Origin: Voacanga thouarsii
Taxonomy: Eukaryota > Streptophyta > Magnoliopsida > Gentianales > Apocynaceae
Reading direction: 5' to 3'
DNA: 64,000 nt
Assembly (NCBI GenBank): GCA_026120185.1
Contig: JANUWF010002273.1
Coordinates: 665,001-729,000, forward strand
Position 1 is the first letter of the stretch, and every line of letters starts with the position of its first letter. The notes under the pieces were generated by a model. The model made no database searches. It saw only the letters and a list, made by a program, of their open reading frames with translations, and was not told the DNA's origin. Made by a program: the position numbers and the translations under genes. Below, piece after piece: positions 49,599-61,207 of the stretch.

Positions 49599-51231
49599 CT
49601 ATCGTGCTTGAAAACATATTCCCACCAGCACTCTTATCTAAACTTACATAAGAACACAAACCCAATTTTCAGCCAAAAAGGAAAAAAAAAAAGCACAAAT
49701 GCAAAAGAAATACTACAGAATCCCAAATTCTCTATTGAGAGCTTAGGTTAAAAAATAAAACACCTATGCACAGCTCTAGTGACAGAACAATAGCAAAGAT
49801 AAGGAAATTAACACCTATTAGATTAAACTCAGATTAGAACCCAAATCTAATTTTCAGCCAGAAAGAGGGGGGAAAAAAGATAGATGCCAAAGAAATTCAT
49901 GATAGACTCCCAAACTCTCTATTGTGATAAAGCAGTTACTTAAGCACGCCTCTAGCATACACAATATAAAAAATGTAATAAATTAACACCCAACTACCAA
50001 AGAAAATTTGCTCAAAACTTCAAAGATTCATGCTTTATGTCCTGCTGCAGCTACCAAATTAACAATTCAACCAAAATAGAAAACGAAAACACAGAAAAAA
50101 AAAGTTCCTTCTCGTCCAAAAACCATTAAACACAATGAACTATGAAAGCTACGGCTTCTAAAGTGCTCACCGAAATACGATAAGAAAACAAAACTTCTAA
50201 TTTGTTTTGGCATGAAAGGTGCGAGAAATCTGAGAGGCTGAGATTGAAGGCAAGGGTTACAGAAATTTAGAGGTCGTGGGAAGGCTGAAAATATTTCAGA
50301 ATTTTCTGTAAGTGCATTTTTATCATAAAATAAAATTTCATGTTGCTTAGGAAATTTTGTAATTTATGTGAATTTTGAAAAGAAAACTCATTCTTAAATT
50401 TCTCAACATTAATATATCTAGTTAATTTTCTCCGTCCTAAACATTCAAACTAATAGTTAAAAAGTTTAATTAGATATCCTAAATACTTTTTGACAATTCT
50501 ATATAAGAAAAGTTAAGTTTTGAACATTCAAAATTATAATAGAAAAAGATAATTGTTCTCTATGAAAAATAATATTTATTAGTTATCATTCATGTGACTA
50601 AAATAAATATAAAATGATATCGATTTTATCCATGTAAAACCCCCTCCCCCATCCCCCTCTCCAAAAAAAAAAAAAAGCATTACAATTTAAAAAGTTTAAA
50701 GCGTTATATTATAGTCACTAGGCAAAAATCACATCAACCCTAATAAAGTTTATGTACTTCTTTTTTCTAATTTTACTTATATTTAATTGTTTGTAGAAAA
50801 TAAATTTTATTCCATCCGGTAAACAAGTGTTGTTTAGTTGGTAAACCTTACTTAGGAATGTAGTCATACTCCTGACAATTATCGTAGTTTTTGGTCCACA
50901 ATTGTGATAGTAATTATAAAAAATTATTCCACCCTTTAAGGTAAGGCTTTGTATTTTTTTTTTTTTTTGTCTACTCTTATCTTAAATAAGATAAAATGTT
51001 ATTTACTAAAAAAAATAAAAATAGAAAAAAGAATGAAGATTTATTCTTAAAAAATAAAATAAAAAGAATTAAGTACCATCAAGAAAGAAAAAAGACCTTA
51101 GGCAATATAATTGAGAAAAGGAACCAAGACATTTGAATCACTAAACCAAACAAATATACATTAAGTAAATAATTCTTAGTTATTTATTGATAATAATAAC
51201 AAAGATGCTAGGCATGTACATTAAAGAAGAT
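49599..51231. other. Non-coding stretch beside the tandem array
   Basis: No gene supported. Contains a leader-exon-like piece on the minus strand (about 50290-50172, ending ATTTCG before GTGAGC), a C-rich run at about 50639-50662, and a poly-T/LINE-like tail at about 50935-51010. Confidence 0.4.
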
Positions 51232-51363
<132 letters not shown>

Positions 51364-51469
51364 AAAGTAAGGTTTGAACATCTAATATACAAAATATGCT
51401 TAAACACAATACAAATTTTATAGTTGAAATAGTTTGTCATAGCGTAAGAGAGTTGTTACCTGAGATTTG

Positions 51470-52999
51470 TGATATGGTCTAAATTAGTCATATATTTTCT
51501 AGTCATTTGAGACCATTTTGTGATACATTTTATTCAATAACTGGTTATATTCCTTCATATTTGAGATTTTACCATTGGAAAGATATTTTGTACATTATTT
51601 CAGATTTTATGGGTAAAATAAGGCAAAATCGTCGCTAAACAGAGTAGAGGCAGTGCCGACCAGGACAGGGGAACCGGCGCCGGCCACGTGCTGTTGGCAC
51701 GTACTTCGAGATAATAAAAAATCAGTAAAACGGAGCTGAACAAAACACAGCCAGCACCGGTTGGGAGCTCAGAGGCGGCGCTGGCTGTAGTTTGAAAGGG
51801 TTGACACGAAAATCAAGAAAAATCGGAGACGAACGGAAAAACAGACCACAACCAGCGCCAGCCCTAAGCAGGACAGGTGGTGCCGGCTGTGCACTGGTAC
51901 TGAGGCGGTACCTCGATTTTCATGCACGTTTTTTGGCAATTTGCAAAATTTTAGTATTTTCCTACTTCTATTCAACCAAAAACCCTAGAGGAATGAATTT
52001 AGACACTTCTAAAGTCTATAAATAGAGAAAAAAACATAAGGAAAATGGGAGGATTCGGAGATCAAAATAGAAAATCACTCAAATTCAAAGAGGAATTCTT
52101 TAAATCAATGAGGATTATACAAGAGGGTCTACGAAGGAAGAAGGAAGAGGCTTGTCTATGAGTGCTTTCTTTTAATTTTATTTTCTTTTCTTGAACAATA
52201 TGTATTAATTGTTTTATTGTAGTTTGACATTATTTTAGATATTCATGATTTTTAGAGTTACTTTGATCTTTTGATTAATTGATTGTTATTCTTAGTATTT
52301 AATTACTTGTGCTAATTACGAGATTAGCTTATTGTTTCTTTCCATTAACTTGCTTGGGCAAAGGGGTTGATGGTGGTCTCGATTTGTTAATTTCATATTT
52401 ATTGTCTCTTAACTTTCTTGGACAAGGGGTTAATTGCTAAGAATTAGGTAATTAAAGATTAATTGATGTCTGTCAGGATATGAATTTATTGGTTAGTTTC
52501 ATGTTTTAAGTTTGCCAGGATATAGAAATTTAATCAATGATTGTGTTTAATGCATCTTTTGGGTGAATTAGTTGAGACAGGACATGTGATGCTAATTTGT
52601 CTAGAAGATAGTGATTTCATGAATTGGAAAAAAAAGTGAATCTATCTTAATCCTTCATGATGCCAAGAGAATGATTAGTTATGATAATGATTAGGTATTT
52701 TAAGATCATGTTTTTTAAGATAATGGTTTGAGTTACATAATTCTCCATCATTGCCATGTATATATTCTTTTATTTTATTTTTATTTATTTTTCACTTTAT
52801 TGAGTCGGTTAAACAATGAAAAAAAGTGATTAATGCATACTTGTTCATTGAGGATCGACACTCGTTTTAAACCCTATGTTATACTTGATGATGAGTACGC
52901 TTGCTCATATGTGTAATTTGATGTTAACGTTTTAATTTAAACTTGATTAGGAATGTGCTTATTTTTATATGATTTTTATACCCAAATCTAAACACATCA
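51470..52999 (+). repeat. 5' LTR of the LARD-like element
   Basis: 1530 bp, TGATATGGTCTAAATTAG to CTAAACACATCA. It holds three GC-rich GGCGCC modules (51650-51690, 51749-51788, 51849-51891) and ends next to the primer site. It is nearly the same length as the solo LTR at 30603-32133. Confidence 0.9.
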
Positions 53000-53005
53000 A
53001 ATTTT

Positions 53006-53022
53006 TGGCACCGTTGCTGGGG
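53006..53022 (+). other. tRNA-Asp-type primer binding site
   Basis: TGGCACCGTTGCTGGGG matches the complement of a tRNA-Asp 3' end (TGGCGCCGTTGCCGGGG) at 15 of 17 positions, both differences being C-to-T or G-to-A type changes. It lies six bases after the LTR. Confidence 0.85.
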
Positions 53023-56000
53023 AATAATATCATGAAAGTTGGATTTTATTGATTTAACCATGTTTTTATGTTTATATGTCTATATGTAAATATGTATATA
53101 CATTCCTTGTATGAGTAAGTGCCCTGTTTTGTTGTTTGTATAATAGTATTTTAATTTCGCTATATGTTGTAAATATGTAAATAGGTATATACATGTTCAT
53201 AATAACTCACTTGTCTTTGTATTTATTAAATATTTAGTTATTTAATTTTACTAACCTAATATTAATGTGGAATATGTGTAATAATGATATTTTTAATTTA
53301 TTGATTTTTACATCTATAATTTGGAATCAATACTGACTCTTCTTATTTTCAAGTTTGGACTTTTTCTAAAATGATATTTTAGACGGATTGGATTTATTTT
53401 ATTTTATTATTTATTTCTTTATTTACAAATTTTAATCTTAGTTTAATATTTAATTTACGAATTCGTAGTCATGCATTCAATTAGGATAGTTTTTAGTTAT
53501 TAAAAAAAACATTAGTGTATTAATAATAGATTGGTAAAATTACAAGCTAACAGTGATGTTTTTAGTGAGACGTCATTAGAAGAATTAGTGAATTTTTTTT
53601 TTTGCCAATATAAATTTATCTGTTCAGTGGTATAAAAAAGCTTCCCAACGATTAGGCGATCAAAGGAAACAATTAATTAAGATTTTTGAGGAGACTCATG
53701 AGTTCATGCTAGCCTGTACAATTAACCATGGGAAAACAGAGAGGCTATGAGGGACAATTGCATGAAGTGGTAAGATAGGTATTTGATTCTACTCTATGTG
53801 CTCATAATTCTAATATTTCTTTGTCACAAGATTTCGTAGGTTCTTCTCACTTCTTGGAGAACAATGGTCCCAAGGATAATGTATGGAGTTTAACATGTCT
53901 CAAGAAGTTAGATTTATCATTCATTCTATGAAACCCTTTGAGGATGTTGACAAATTCTACCCTTCACCAGGGAGGTGACTTGGTATTTGTAGAAGTATTG
54001 AAAAGTAAGGATTTTCCAATCCCATCTTTAAAGAACTCAAATAATAAGTTTAAAGGGAAATTTTAATTATAAAAAAATTCTTTTGAAGGGTTAATTGGTG
54101 CTTTCCAAGTGATGCATCCGTTAAATACCATGTGCACTCATATATTGAAAAAGATATTTATGTATCTAAAGGAATGTTAGGGAATAAGGTTTATGTGTTT
54201 TGCTTTGCTGAGACAAATTGTTTTCATGAACCTTTCATTTTTCAAAATCTTCCATTCTTTCTACATTCATTATTCCTATCTTCTACTTGGAGCTTTAATC
54301 TCTTTTCCAAAGGTTTGATGAGGAAGTATGATGAGTGGAAAGAGTTTGTATTTTTGCTTTGTGTTTGGTTTTGTTAAGTTTTTTTTTTCTTCCTCTCTCA
54401 AATAAGAAAAATATTTTCCATCTTAAGTGTGGGGGAGTAAATTGAGTCTCTATTTGCTTTCTTAGGATTTTTAGATTGTTTTCTTTTATTTTTGTGTCTT
54501 TATTTTGTTATTATTTTTCTTACTATATTTTTATTACTTTTTGTTTATTTTTCTTTTCTAATTTTTATGCTTTGGTGTATTTCTTTTATATTTTTCTTTT
54601 TAGATACTTCGGCAATGCTCCTTTCTGCTGGAATTCAACTCATTTGTAGGAAAATGCATAATGCAACATGAGTATTTTCTTTCTTCTCTTTTCCCCTTTA
54701 TTTTTGATCTCGTGGCAATATTTGCTTGCTCTATTTGTTTGGTCATTGAGGACAATGTCCAGTTTAAGTGTGGGGGAGTGGTTAGAATGAAAATTCTTCT
54801 ATACTTCATTCTTCTTGAAATTCTTTAAACCTTAGAATTCTTCTATACTTCATTCTTCTAAAATTCTTTGAACCTTTTGAGCAAATTTTTCAATTTTTTT
54901 TCCTAATTTTTTGGGCTTTCAAGATGTATTTTTAATGGATGTCTTTGTGCTAGATCATAGACCATATGTTTTATATCATTTGTAGCTTATGTATGACTTT
55001 TTGCACGTACTTGGACTAAGTAGTTCTTGATCAAATGCCTTACATTGTTCTTAAACCTGTTTTTCTACTAAAATTCATTGAGCATTCTAAAACTTACTTG
55101 AATACCTCTCGAGACGAAATAAGAAAGAAATTCATGATTTAATTTAGAAATGACGGTAATAGGCCTTTTTTGGATAGTTTGAGCTTTTCAAGCTACTTAT
55201 TTTATATTATCTCTAGTGCCTATTTTGAGCATAAATTGTGAATTTCCTTCTTAAAACCTGTTATCATACTTTGTCCATTACTTCTTTCTGAGAGTTTGAT
55301 AATTCTTCTAAATCTTTGATTGCTCTTGATGGATAAAAGTACAAGTAGAAGAAGTGTGAGGGAAAATACTGGTGTAAATGTCATGACTTGTTACTTTCAG
55401 TCATGCATCATTGTTGAGTTGGAGTTGTGAAAGGAGAAAGGAGGAAGAAAAGAAGAAGAAAAATTGAGAAAAACAAAAAAGCTACTAGAAAAAGTTGAAA
55501 AAAAAAACTGAGAAACAAACAAAAGCAGCAATTGAAAAGAAAAAGAAAAGCTGAAGGAAGAGAAAAAAAAGAGCACAGGAAGACTTGTTACTGGTGTAAA
55601 TGTCATGACTTGTTACTTTTAGTCATGCATCATTGTTGAGTTGGAGTTGTGAAAGAAGAAAGGAGGAAGAAAAGAAGAAGAAAAATTGAGAAAAACAAAA
55701 AAGCTACTAGAAAAAGTTGAAAAAAAAAACTGAGAAACAAACAAAAGCAGCAATTGAAAAGAAAAAGAAAAGCTGAAGGAAGAGAAAAAAAAGAGCACAG
55801 GAAGAGAGGTGGAATAAAAATTGCTGAAATTTTTTATGATCTTGTGCAATATGAATAATGAGTTAAGAATTATTGAGGAAAAGAATGCAAGATTTGCTTG
55901 AATTGTTATATGATTGCAATACAAGGTTATGAATTTTTGATTGGTTTTGTGATAGGAGAATAAGAAAAGTTTGAAATCTATCAGTACATTTTGTTTATCC

Positions 56001-56426
56001 TTTTCTTGCAAACTCTCATTGTCATTGATATTTGATTTTCCTATATCTTTCGTTTGACAGCTATATTACAAACCCTTTAGCCTTACATTACCAGCTTAAA
56101 AGTCCTACTTAACTTAAGTAGAATCATGATATGTCTCGAATTAGTGAATAAAGTGTATGAAAAGTAAGCTTATGAAATGCAAATTTCTTTTGAACTAAAT
56201 TCTGTCCAATAGTTTGAGAATAATGTTTAGTGTTGAGATGGTTCCACTAGTCATTCTTCACTTACACAAGTCTTACATTTGTTATGAAAGGTATAGTAGC
56301 ATATGTTTTGTTGTCTTGAATAAAGAAAGCATTAGAAATATTATTTTGAAATCGATTGAATGATTTTTGTGAAAACTTGTGTTTTTGTACTTGTCTTTGA
56401 TACTTTGCTTGAGAACAAGCAAAGAG
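53023..56426 (+). other. Interior of the LARD-like element, no intact gene
   Basis: T-rich sequence with many stops. A possible gag relic is near 53600-53730. The PPT-like phrase AAGTGTGGGGGAGT occurs at about 54424 and 54767, well before the true one at 56429. A 44-base duplication lies at about 54788-54875. The A/G-rich tandem duplication is listed separately. Confidence 0.65.
55371..55803 (+). repeat. 222-bp tandem duplication, two near-identical copies
   Basis: GGTGTAAATGTCATGACTTG starts at 55371 and again at 55593; the following A/G-rich block is almost unchanged between copies. The closeness suggests recent duplication within an otherwise old element. Confidence 0.95.
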
Positions 56427-56428
56427 CT

Positions 56429-56442
56429 AAGTGTGGGGAATG
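56429..56442 (+). other. Polypurine tract before the LARD 3' LTR
   Basis: AAGTGTGGGGAATG sits directly before the LTR start TGATAGGGCC. Confidence 0.75.
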
Positions 56443-57464
56443 TGATAGGGCCTAAATTAGTCATATATTTCCTAGTTATTTGACGCCATTTTGTGATACA
56501 TTTTGTTCAATAACTAATCATGTTTCTTCATATTTGGAATTTTACCATTAGAAAGGTATTTTGTGCATTATTACAAATTTTATGGGTAAAATAAGGCAAA
56601 ATCGTCGCTAAATAGAGTAGAGGCGGTGCCGATCACGTGCTGTTGGCACACACTTTGAAACAATAAAAAATCGGTAAAACAGAGCTGAATAGAACACAGT
56701 CAGCGTCGGTTGGGAGCTCAGAGACGGCACTGGCTGCAATCTGGAAGGGTTAGCACAAAAATCAAGAAAATTTAGAGACGAATGGAGAAACAGACCACAA
56801 CCGGTGCTGGTCTTAGGCAGGACAGACGCCGTCGGCTATGCACTGGTACTGAGGCAATGCCTCAATTTTCATGCGCATTTTTTGGCAATTTGCAGAATTT
56901 TAGTATTTTTCTACTTCTATTTGGCCAAAAATCCTAGAGGAACAAATTTAGGCACTTCTAAAGCCTATAAATAGAAGGAAACACACAAGGAAAAGGGGAG
57001 GATTTGGAGATCAAAATAGAAAATCACTCAAATTCAAGGAGGAATTCTTCAAATCAATGAGGATTGTACAAGAGGGTTTATGAAGGAAGAAGAATGATGC
57101 TTGTCTATGAGTGATTTCTTTTAACTTTATTTTCTTTTCTTGAACAATAATGTATTAATTGTTTTATTGTAGTTTGACATTGTTTTAGGTATTCATGATT
57201 TTTAGAGTTACTTTGATCTTTTGATTAATTGATTGTTATTATTGGTATTTAATTACTTGTGCTAATTACGAGATTAGTTGATCATTTTTTTCCATTAACT
57301 TGCTTGGACAAAGGGACTGATGGTGGTCTCGATTCGTTAATTTCATATTTGTTGTCTCTTAACTTGCTTGAACAAGGGATTACTTGCTAAGAACTGAGTA
57401 ATTAAAGATTAATTGATATCTGCCAGAACATGGATTCATTGGTTAGTTTCATGTTTTAAGTTTG
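56443..57464 (+). repeat. 3' LTR of the LARD-like element, truncated by insertion
   Basis: About 1.02 kb aligned with the first two-thirds of 51470-52999. It ends at TTTAAGTTTG where the 5' LTR continues CCAGGATAT. GC-rich modules here show many CG-to-TG/CA changes relative to the 5' LTR. Confidence 0.88.
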
Positions 57465-58243
57465 TGATATGACTTTGGGTGGGCTTTTTCTTGGTGTTGT
57501 GAGTAGTTTAGTTGGATATGTGTTCAGCTCAACCAAATGGGACCAAAATAGATATTCTTCTATAGACAAAAAGTAGAAAGTGAAATAACAACCTACCCCC
57601 TATCAAACCCTTGAAGAACTAAGCTTCAAAAACCTTCAAGAAAAGTAGAAAGTTCTACTATAATCTCACCCTAATATCCTTGAAGCAATAAAGGCAAACA
57701 GGAATAAATAGAATAGAGAAAATAGGCACCCAAATATTAAAATTCAAACAAACCTTAGAAGAACAAAGCAACTAACACCCATTCAAAGAAAACAACATTA
57801 GATTATCTAAAAGATTTATAGACTCATTCATAAGGAGGACTAACCCTTAAGTATGGTCTTGAACAAGATGAACAAGGAGGCTAGGACTTCTCAAAATTCT
57901 CTCTCAAATTTGAATTAAAATGTGTGAATTGTGTTGTCAAATTTTCAAAAAGTTCTATTTATACTACCCTAACTCTAGCTAAGTAATCTCTAAGGTTCTA
58001 TTACAGTTTAGGGTCATAATAAGTCTTTACAAGCAATTGAAATTGAAGAAAATTGGAGAAAATATCAAAAACGCGAGACAGCAGATGGAACCGGCGCCAG
58101 TTTGGACACTGCAGTCGGCGCCGGTTGCGGACTGTCTTCGAGCGGTCGAATGCCAGAATGAATCTGTTGTTGAGCTGAATGAAGTCGGCATCGGTTTGGC
58201 TGCTTGGAGCCGACGCTGGCTGTCCGCTGGAATGACTCATTAG
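57465..58243 (-). repeat. 3' LTR / 3' region of gypsy-2 (inner boundary uncertain)
   Basis: The outer end is ...AAAGTCATATCA at 57465 on the minus strand. A TATA motif (AGTATAAATAG) lies near 57960. The inner start could be TGACTAATGAG just after the pol stop (about 58243) or TGATATTTTC at about 58053; no clean polypurine tract decides it. Confidence 0.6.
58088..58222. repeat. Two GGCGCC inverted-repeat modules in gypsy-2
   Basis: 58088-58129 has AACCGGCGCC and GGCGCCGGTT as a perfect 10-base inverted repeat around a 19-base spacer. 58183-58222 is a decayed module (GTCGGCATCGG ... CCGACGCTGGC). They match the style of modules in the LTR family at 30603 and 51470, though the two elements are otherwise unrelated here. 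Confidence 0.75.
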
Positions 58244-61207
58244 TCAAGTTTCATCCGCCATTGTTGCCGGCTTGAGTTCTTGTTGGGGTCCTTCTTGGAT
58301 AGTCATCAAAATAATCTCTTGGCTGGCTTTCTCAACCTTCCCACCCTCTTTCATCCTCAAGCATGGTTTTATAAGCGATTGAAAATCCTCTTGAAGTTTC
58401 TTGGACCTAGATGTTGTCATCGGTCCTTGTCCTTGTATGGTCACGCCTCTCCCTCCTTGATTTTGACCTCCATAATGAAACAGAATGTCATTATCTCCCC
58501 TTCCTTGGAAAGGATTCGTCTTTGAATCATTGCCATCATCTACATCAAAAGTAGAGAGGTCACTAACATTAAAAGTGGCGCTCACATGATACTCACCGGG
58601 TAAATCTATCTTATAAGCATTATCTCCAACTTTGGTGAGAACTTGAAATGGACCATCCTATTAGTGTTGTGCCCTAGGGGCAATCACTTGTACATTGTAT
58701 ATGACACATTTTATTCTAATAAAAGGTATTATTTATCTTATAGTTTATTTTGTTTACTTTTAAATAATATAATTGTTCGATAAAGTCCATAATACAATAC
58801 TGTGTTAAGGAAATCATGATAGAGGTCATGATATGAGATTCCTACTACACTGTATAATATTAGTACTTCAATAGTCCTTAGTCGTAGTATTAATGAGACA
58901 GGACATCATTAAAGTGTTAAGACTAGCATGTGTTAGACTTCCTGATTTGAACAGGCGGTGGTTCTTATATCCGTGAGTATTGAGATTCTCAAAGTTAACA
59001 GATGGATGCTTAATAATGGAACAAGTTCATTGGATTACCTAACTTTGAGATAATGACATGAATAACTATTTAGTGCCAGTGATATAATCTCAATATAGCA
59101 AACGTGCAAGTATCCCTAGACTTGAGATCTCCAAGGTACTTTGTTTGCTGAGTATTGTTCTTTGATTCCAATCTCTGGAGCTCGATCGATGGCCGCCTAT
59201 GGGATGGATATTGGGTACATTGTGAGGTAGACAAAAGTAGTTGAAATTGTCAATAAAGGATTCACCACTCCTAATAGTAAGAGCGAATATCTCACAGCCA
59301 CTTGTAGGAATTAATACTCGAGAAGTCCTTGGCCAAGGCATATGTGTATTGGAAATAGTTTTAATTGATATACATCTAGAGTAGTGGGTTCCTGGTACAA
59401 GTACTATTATATTAGGGCCAGAATTAATTTGGGAGGGAGTTGGCACTAATTCCATACTCCAAATCGAATGAGATATTGTATGGTGAATGGAGTAAATTGC
59501 ACTGAAGTTTGTTATTGAAAGGTTCGTGTCAAGCCATTTGACTTCCTGGACTCTTGGGTGGTCATGATGTGTTGCTAGATACCGCTCATGATCTGGGAAT
59601 ATAGTTTATTAATTGATGAATTAATAAACCAATATTTATTAGAATTAATAGGATTAATTCTAATTAATTATGAATTATTAATCTCAAAGACGTTTGGATT
59701 AATTCATGTTTGCTACCAATTGACCAGGAAACCAACAGGTCACACATAATAGAAGATTATATACTCAAGATGTTATTTGATAACATAGTGGGATTAATTA
59801 TGAAAAAGAGAAGTTGTTGTTGACAAATTATAATTAGTTATAATTTATAGTCCAAATTGTAATTGTGAGAACTTGATGTTTCCAATTACAATTAGGGAAT
59901 TCTAATAGGATTAAAATTCTCAATTTTGGGAGGAAAATTTCGTGTAACATATAGTAGAGTCACACGAAACCCTAGCTGTGGAATTGGCCACACGAAACAA
60001 TAGCTTCTTCTTCGCTCTCATTCTCTCGTTTTTGCTAAAAACGAAAACAACCATAGTCGCCATTTTTTTCTACTAGCATAGGAAAATTTGGGGTTTGATT
60101 ATTCCTTTGTGTAAATTACTGTTAGAGATAATCACACACTGTGATTATAGTGGTTAGACGTCCAACTCTCGTGGAGTTTGCATAAGAGGATTGTTGAATC
60201 GCACCTCGACTTGAATAAGATCAATTTTGTTCTTTGGGCGATCACCTAAAGGTAAAAGTTATTACCTTTATTATCATTATATCTTGTTTTCCACACAGAC
60301 GGGTCCTGCGAGGGTATCTCATTTTATTTTTCGCTGCTCCGTATAGGATACGAGCCTGAGATACCCAACACATCCCCCCTTGGATCTAGTTTGCTCCGTC
60401 ATTGCGTGGGGAATCTCTCCTTGCGAATGTGCACCCATACCCAATCGCTCAGCTCAAATAACACATTTTTCCTTCCTTAATTGAGTTTATGGGCAATCTC
60501 TTCATTGCTTTTTGCAATGGTTGCTTTTACCTTCTCATGGAGTACCTTCACCATTTCTGCCTTTTTAGCTCTATCGAGGTTCAATCGTTCACCTATAGAC
60601 AAATGAATCAAATCTAAATGAGTTAGAGGATTATAACCATATGCAATTTCAAAAGGAGAATAAGAAGTGGTAAGGTGAATGCCCTATTGTAAGTAAACTC
60701 AATGTGTGGCAAGCACTCCTCCCAATTTTTCAAATTCTTCTTGATTATAGACTGCAAGAGTTGGGTGAGTGTTCGGTTGACCACCTCCGTTTGTCGGTTC
60801 GTTTGAGGATGACAAGCTGTGGAAAACAAGAAATTAGTACCAAGTTTGTTCCATAAAAATCTCCAAAAGTGGCTGAGGAATTTAGTGTCCCTATCCGAGA
60901 CAATAGTTCTTGGAATCCTGTGCATTCGCACCACTTCCTTAAAGAATAATTCTGCAATATATGACGCATCATTAGTTTTGGAACAAGCCACAAAATGAGC
61001 TATTTTGAAAAATCGATCAATAATAACAAATATAGAATCTTTACCCCCCTTGGACCTAGGTAATTCTAAGATGAAGTCCATTAATATATCAACCCAAGGC
61101 GCATTAAGTGTGGGCAAATGAGTATAAAGACCATGTGGAAGAGATCTAGACTTATCTCGCTTATAAATAATGCATTGAGAACAATGTCTCTCCACATCCT
61201 TTCTCAT
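58244..61207 (-). pseudogene. gypsy-2 integrase and C-terminal tail, split by a solo LTR
   Basis: Minus-strand 61207-60623 holds the integrase core: HCSQC of the zinc region, [11 protein letters not shown] (first Asp), [10 protein letters not shown] (second Asp) and [14 protein letters not shown] (Glu), then a frameshift near 60660. After AKLDPRGD-like sequence at about 60376 the solo LTR intervenes. The frame resumes at 58653 as GPFQVLTKVGDNAY and continues VSATFNVSDLSTFD to a TGA at 58244-58246. Joining across the LTR gives PRGDGPFQVL in frame. Confidence 0.87.
58659..60370 (+). mobile_element. Ty1/copia solo LTR with 5-bp target duplication
   Basis: 1712 bp between perfect CATCC copies (58654-58658 and 60371-60375). 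It starts TATTAGTGTTGTGCCC, probably TG changed to TA, and ends GAGATACCCAACA. No interior remains. Removal restores the gypsy-2 integrase frame. Confidence 0.92.

Larger units (their letters stand above)
51470..57464 (+). mobile_element. Non-autonomous Tat/Athila-type LTR element (LARD-like)
   Basis: Two LTRs (51470-52999; 56443-57464, truncated) surround a 3.4-kb interior with no recognisable pol. The primer site matches tRNA-Asp, as in Tat/Athila Ty3 elements, and a polypurine tract precedes the 3' LTR. A possible gag remnant (WYKKASQRLGDQRKQL, about 53618-53670) has no complete frame. The 3' LTR stops at TTTAAGTTTG where the minus-strand Ty3 element begins. The left flank is ATTTG (51465-51469); the right duplication is outside the window. 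A solo LTR of the same family is at 30603-32133. Confidence 0.85.

Noticed and set aside
55397..56011. Phe/Ser-rich minus-strand open frames
   Set aside because: Produced by the A/G-rich tandem duplication; identical repeats of low-complexity sequence, no domain.
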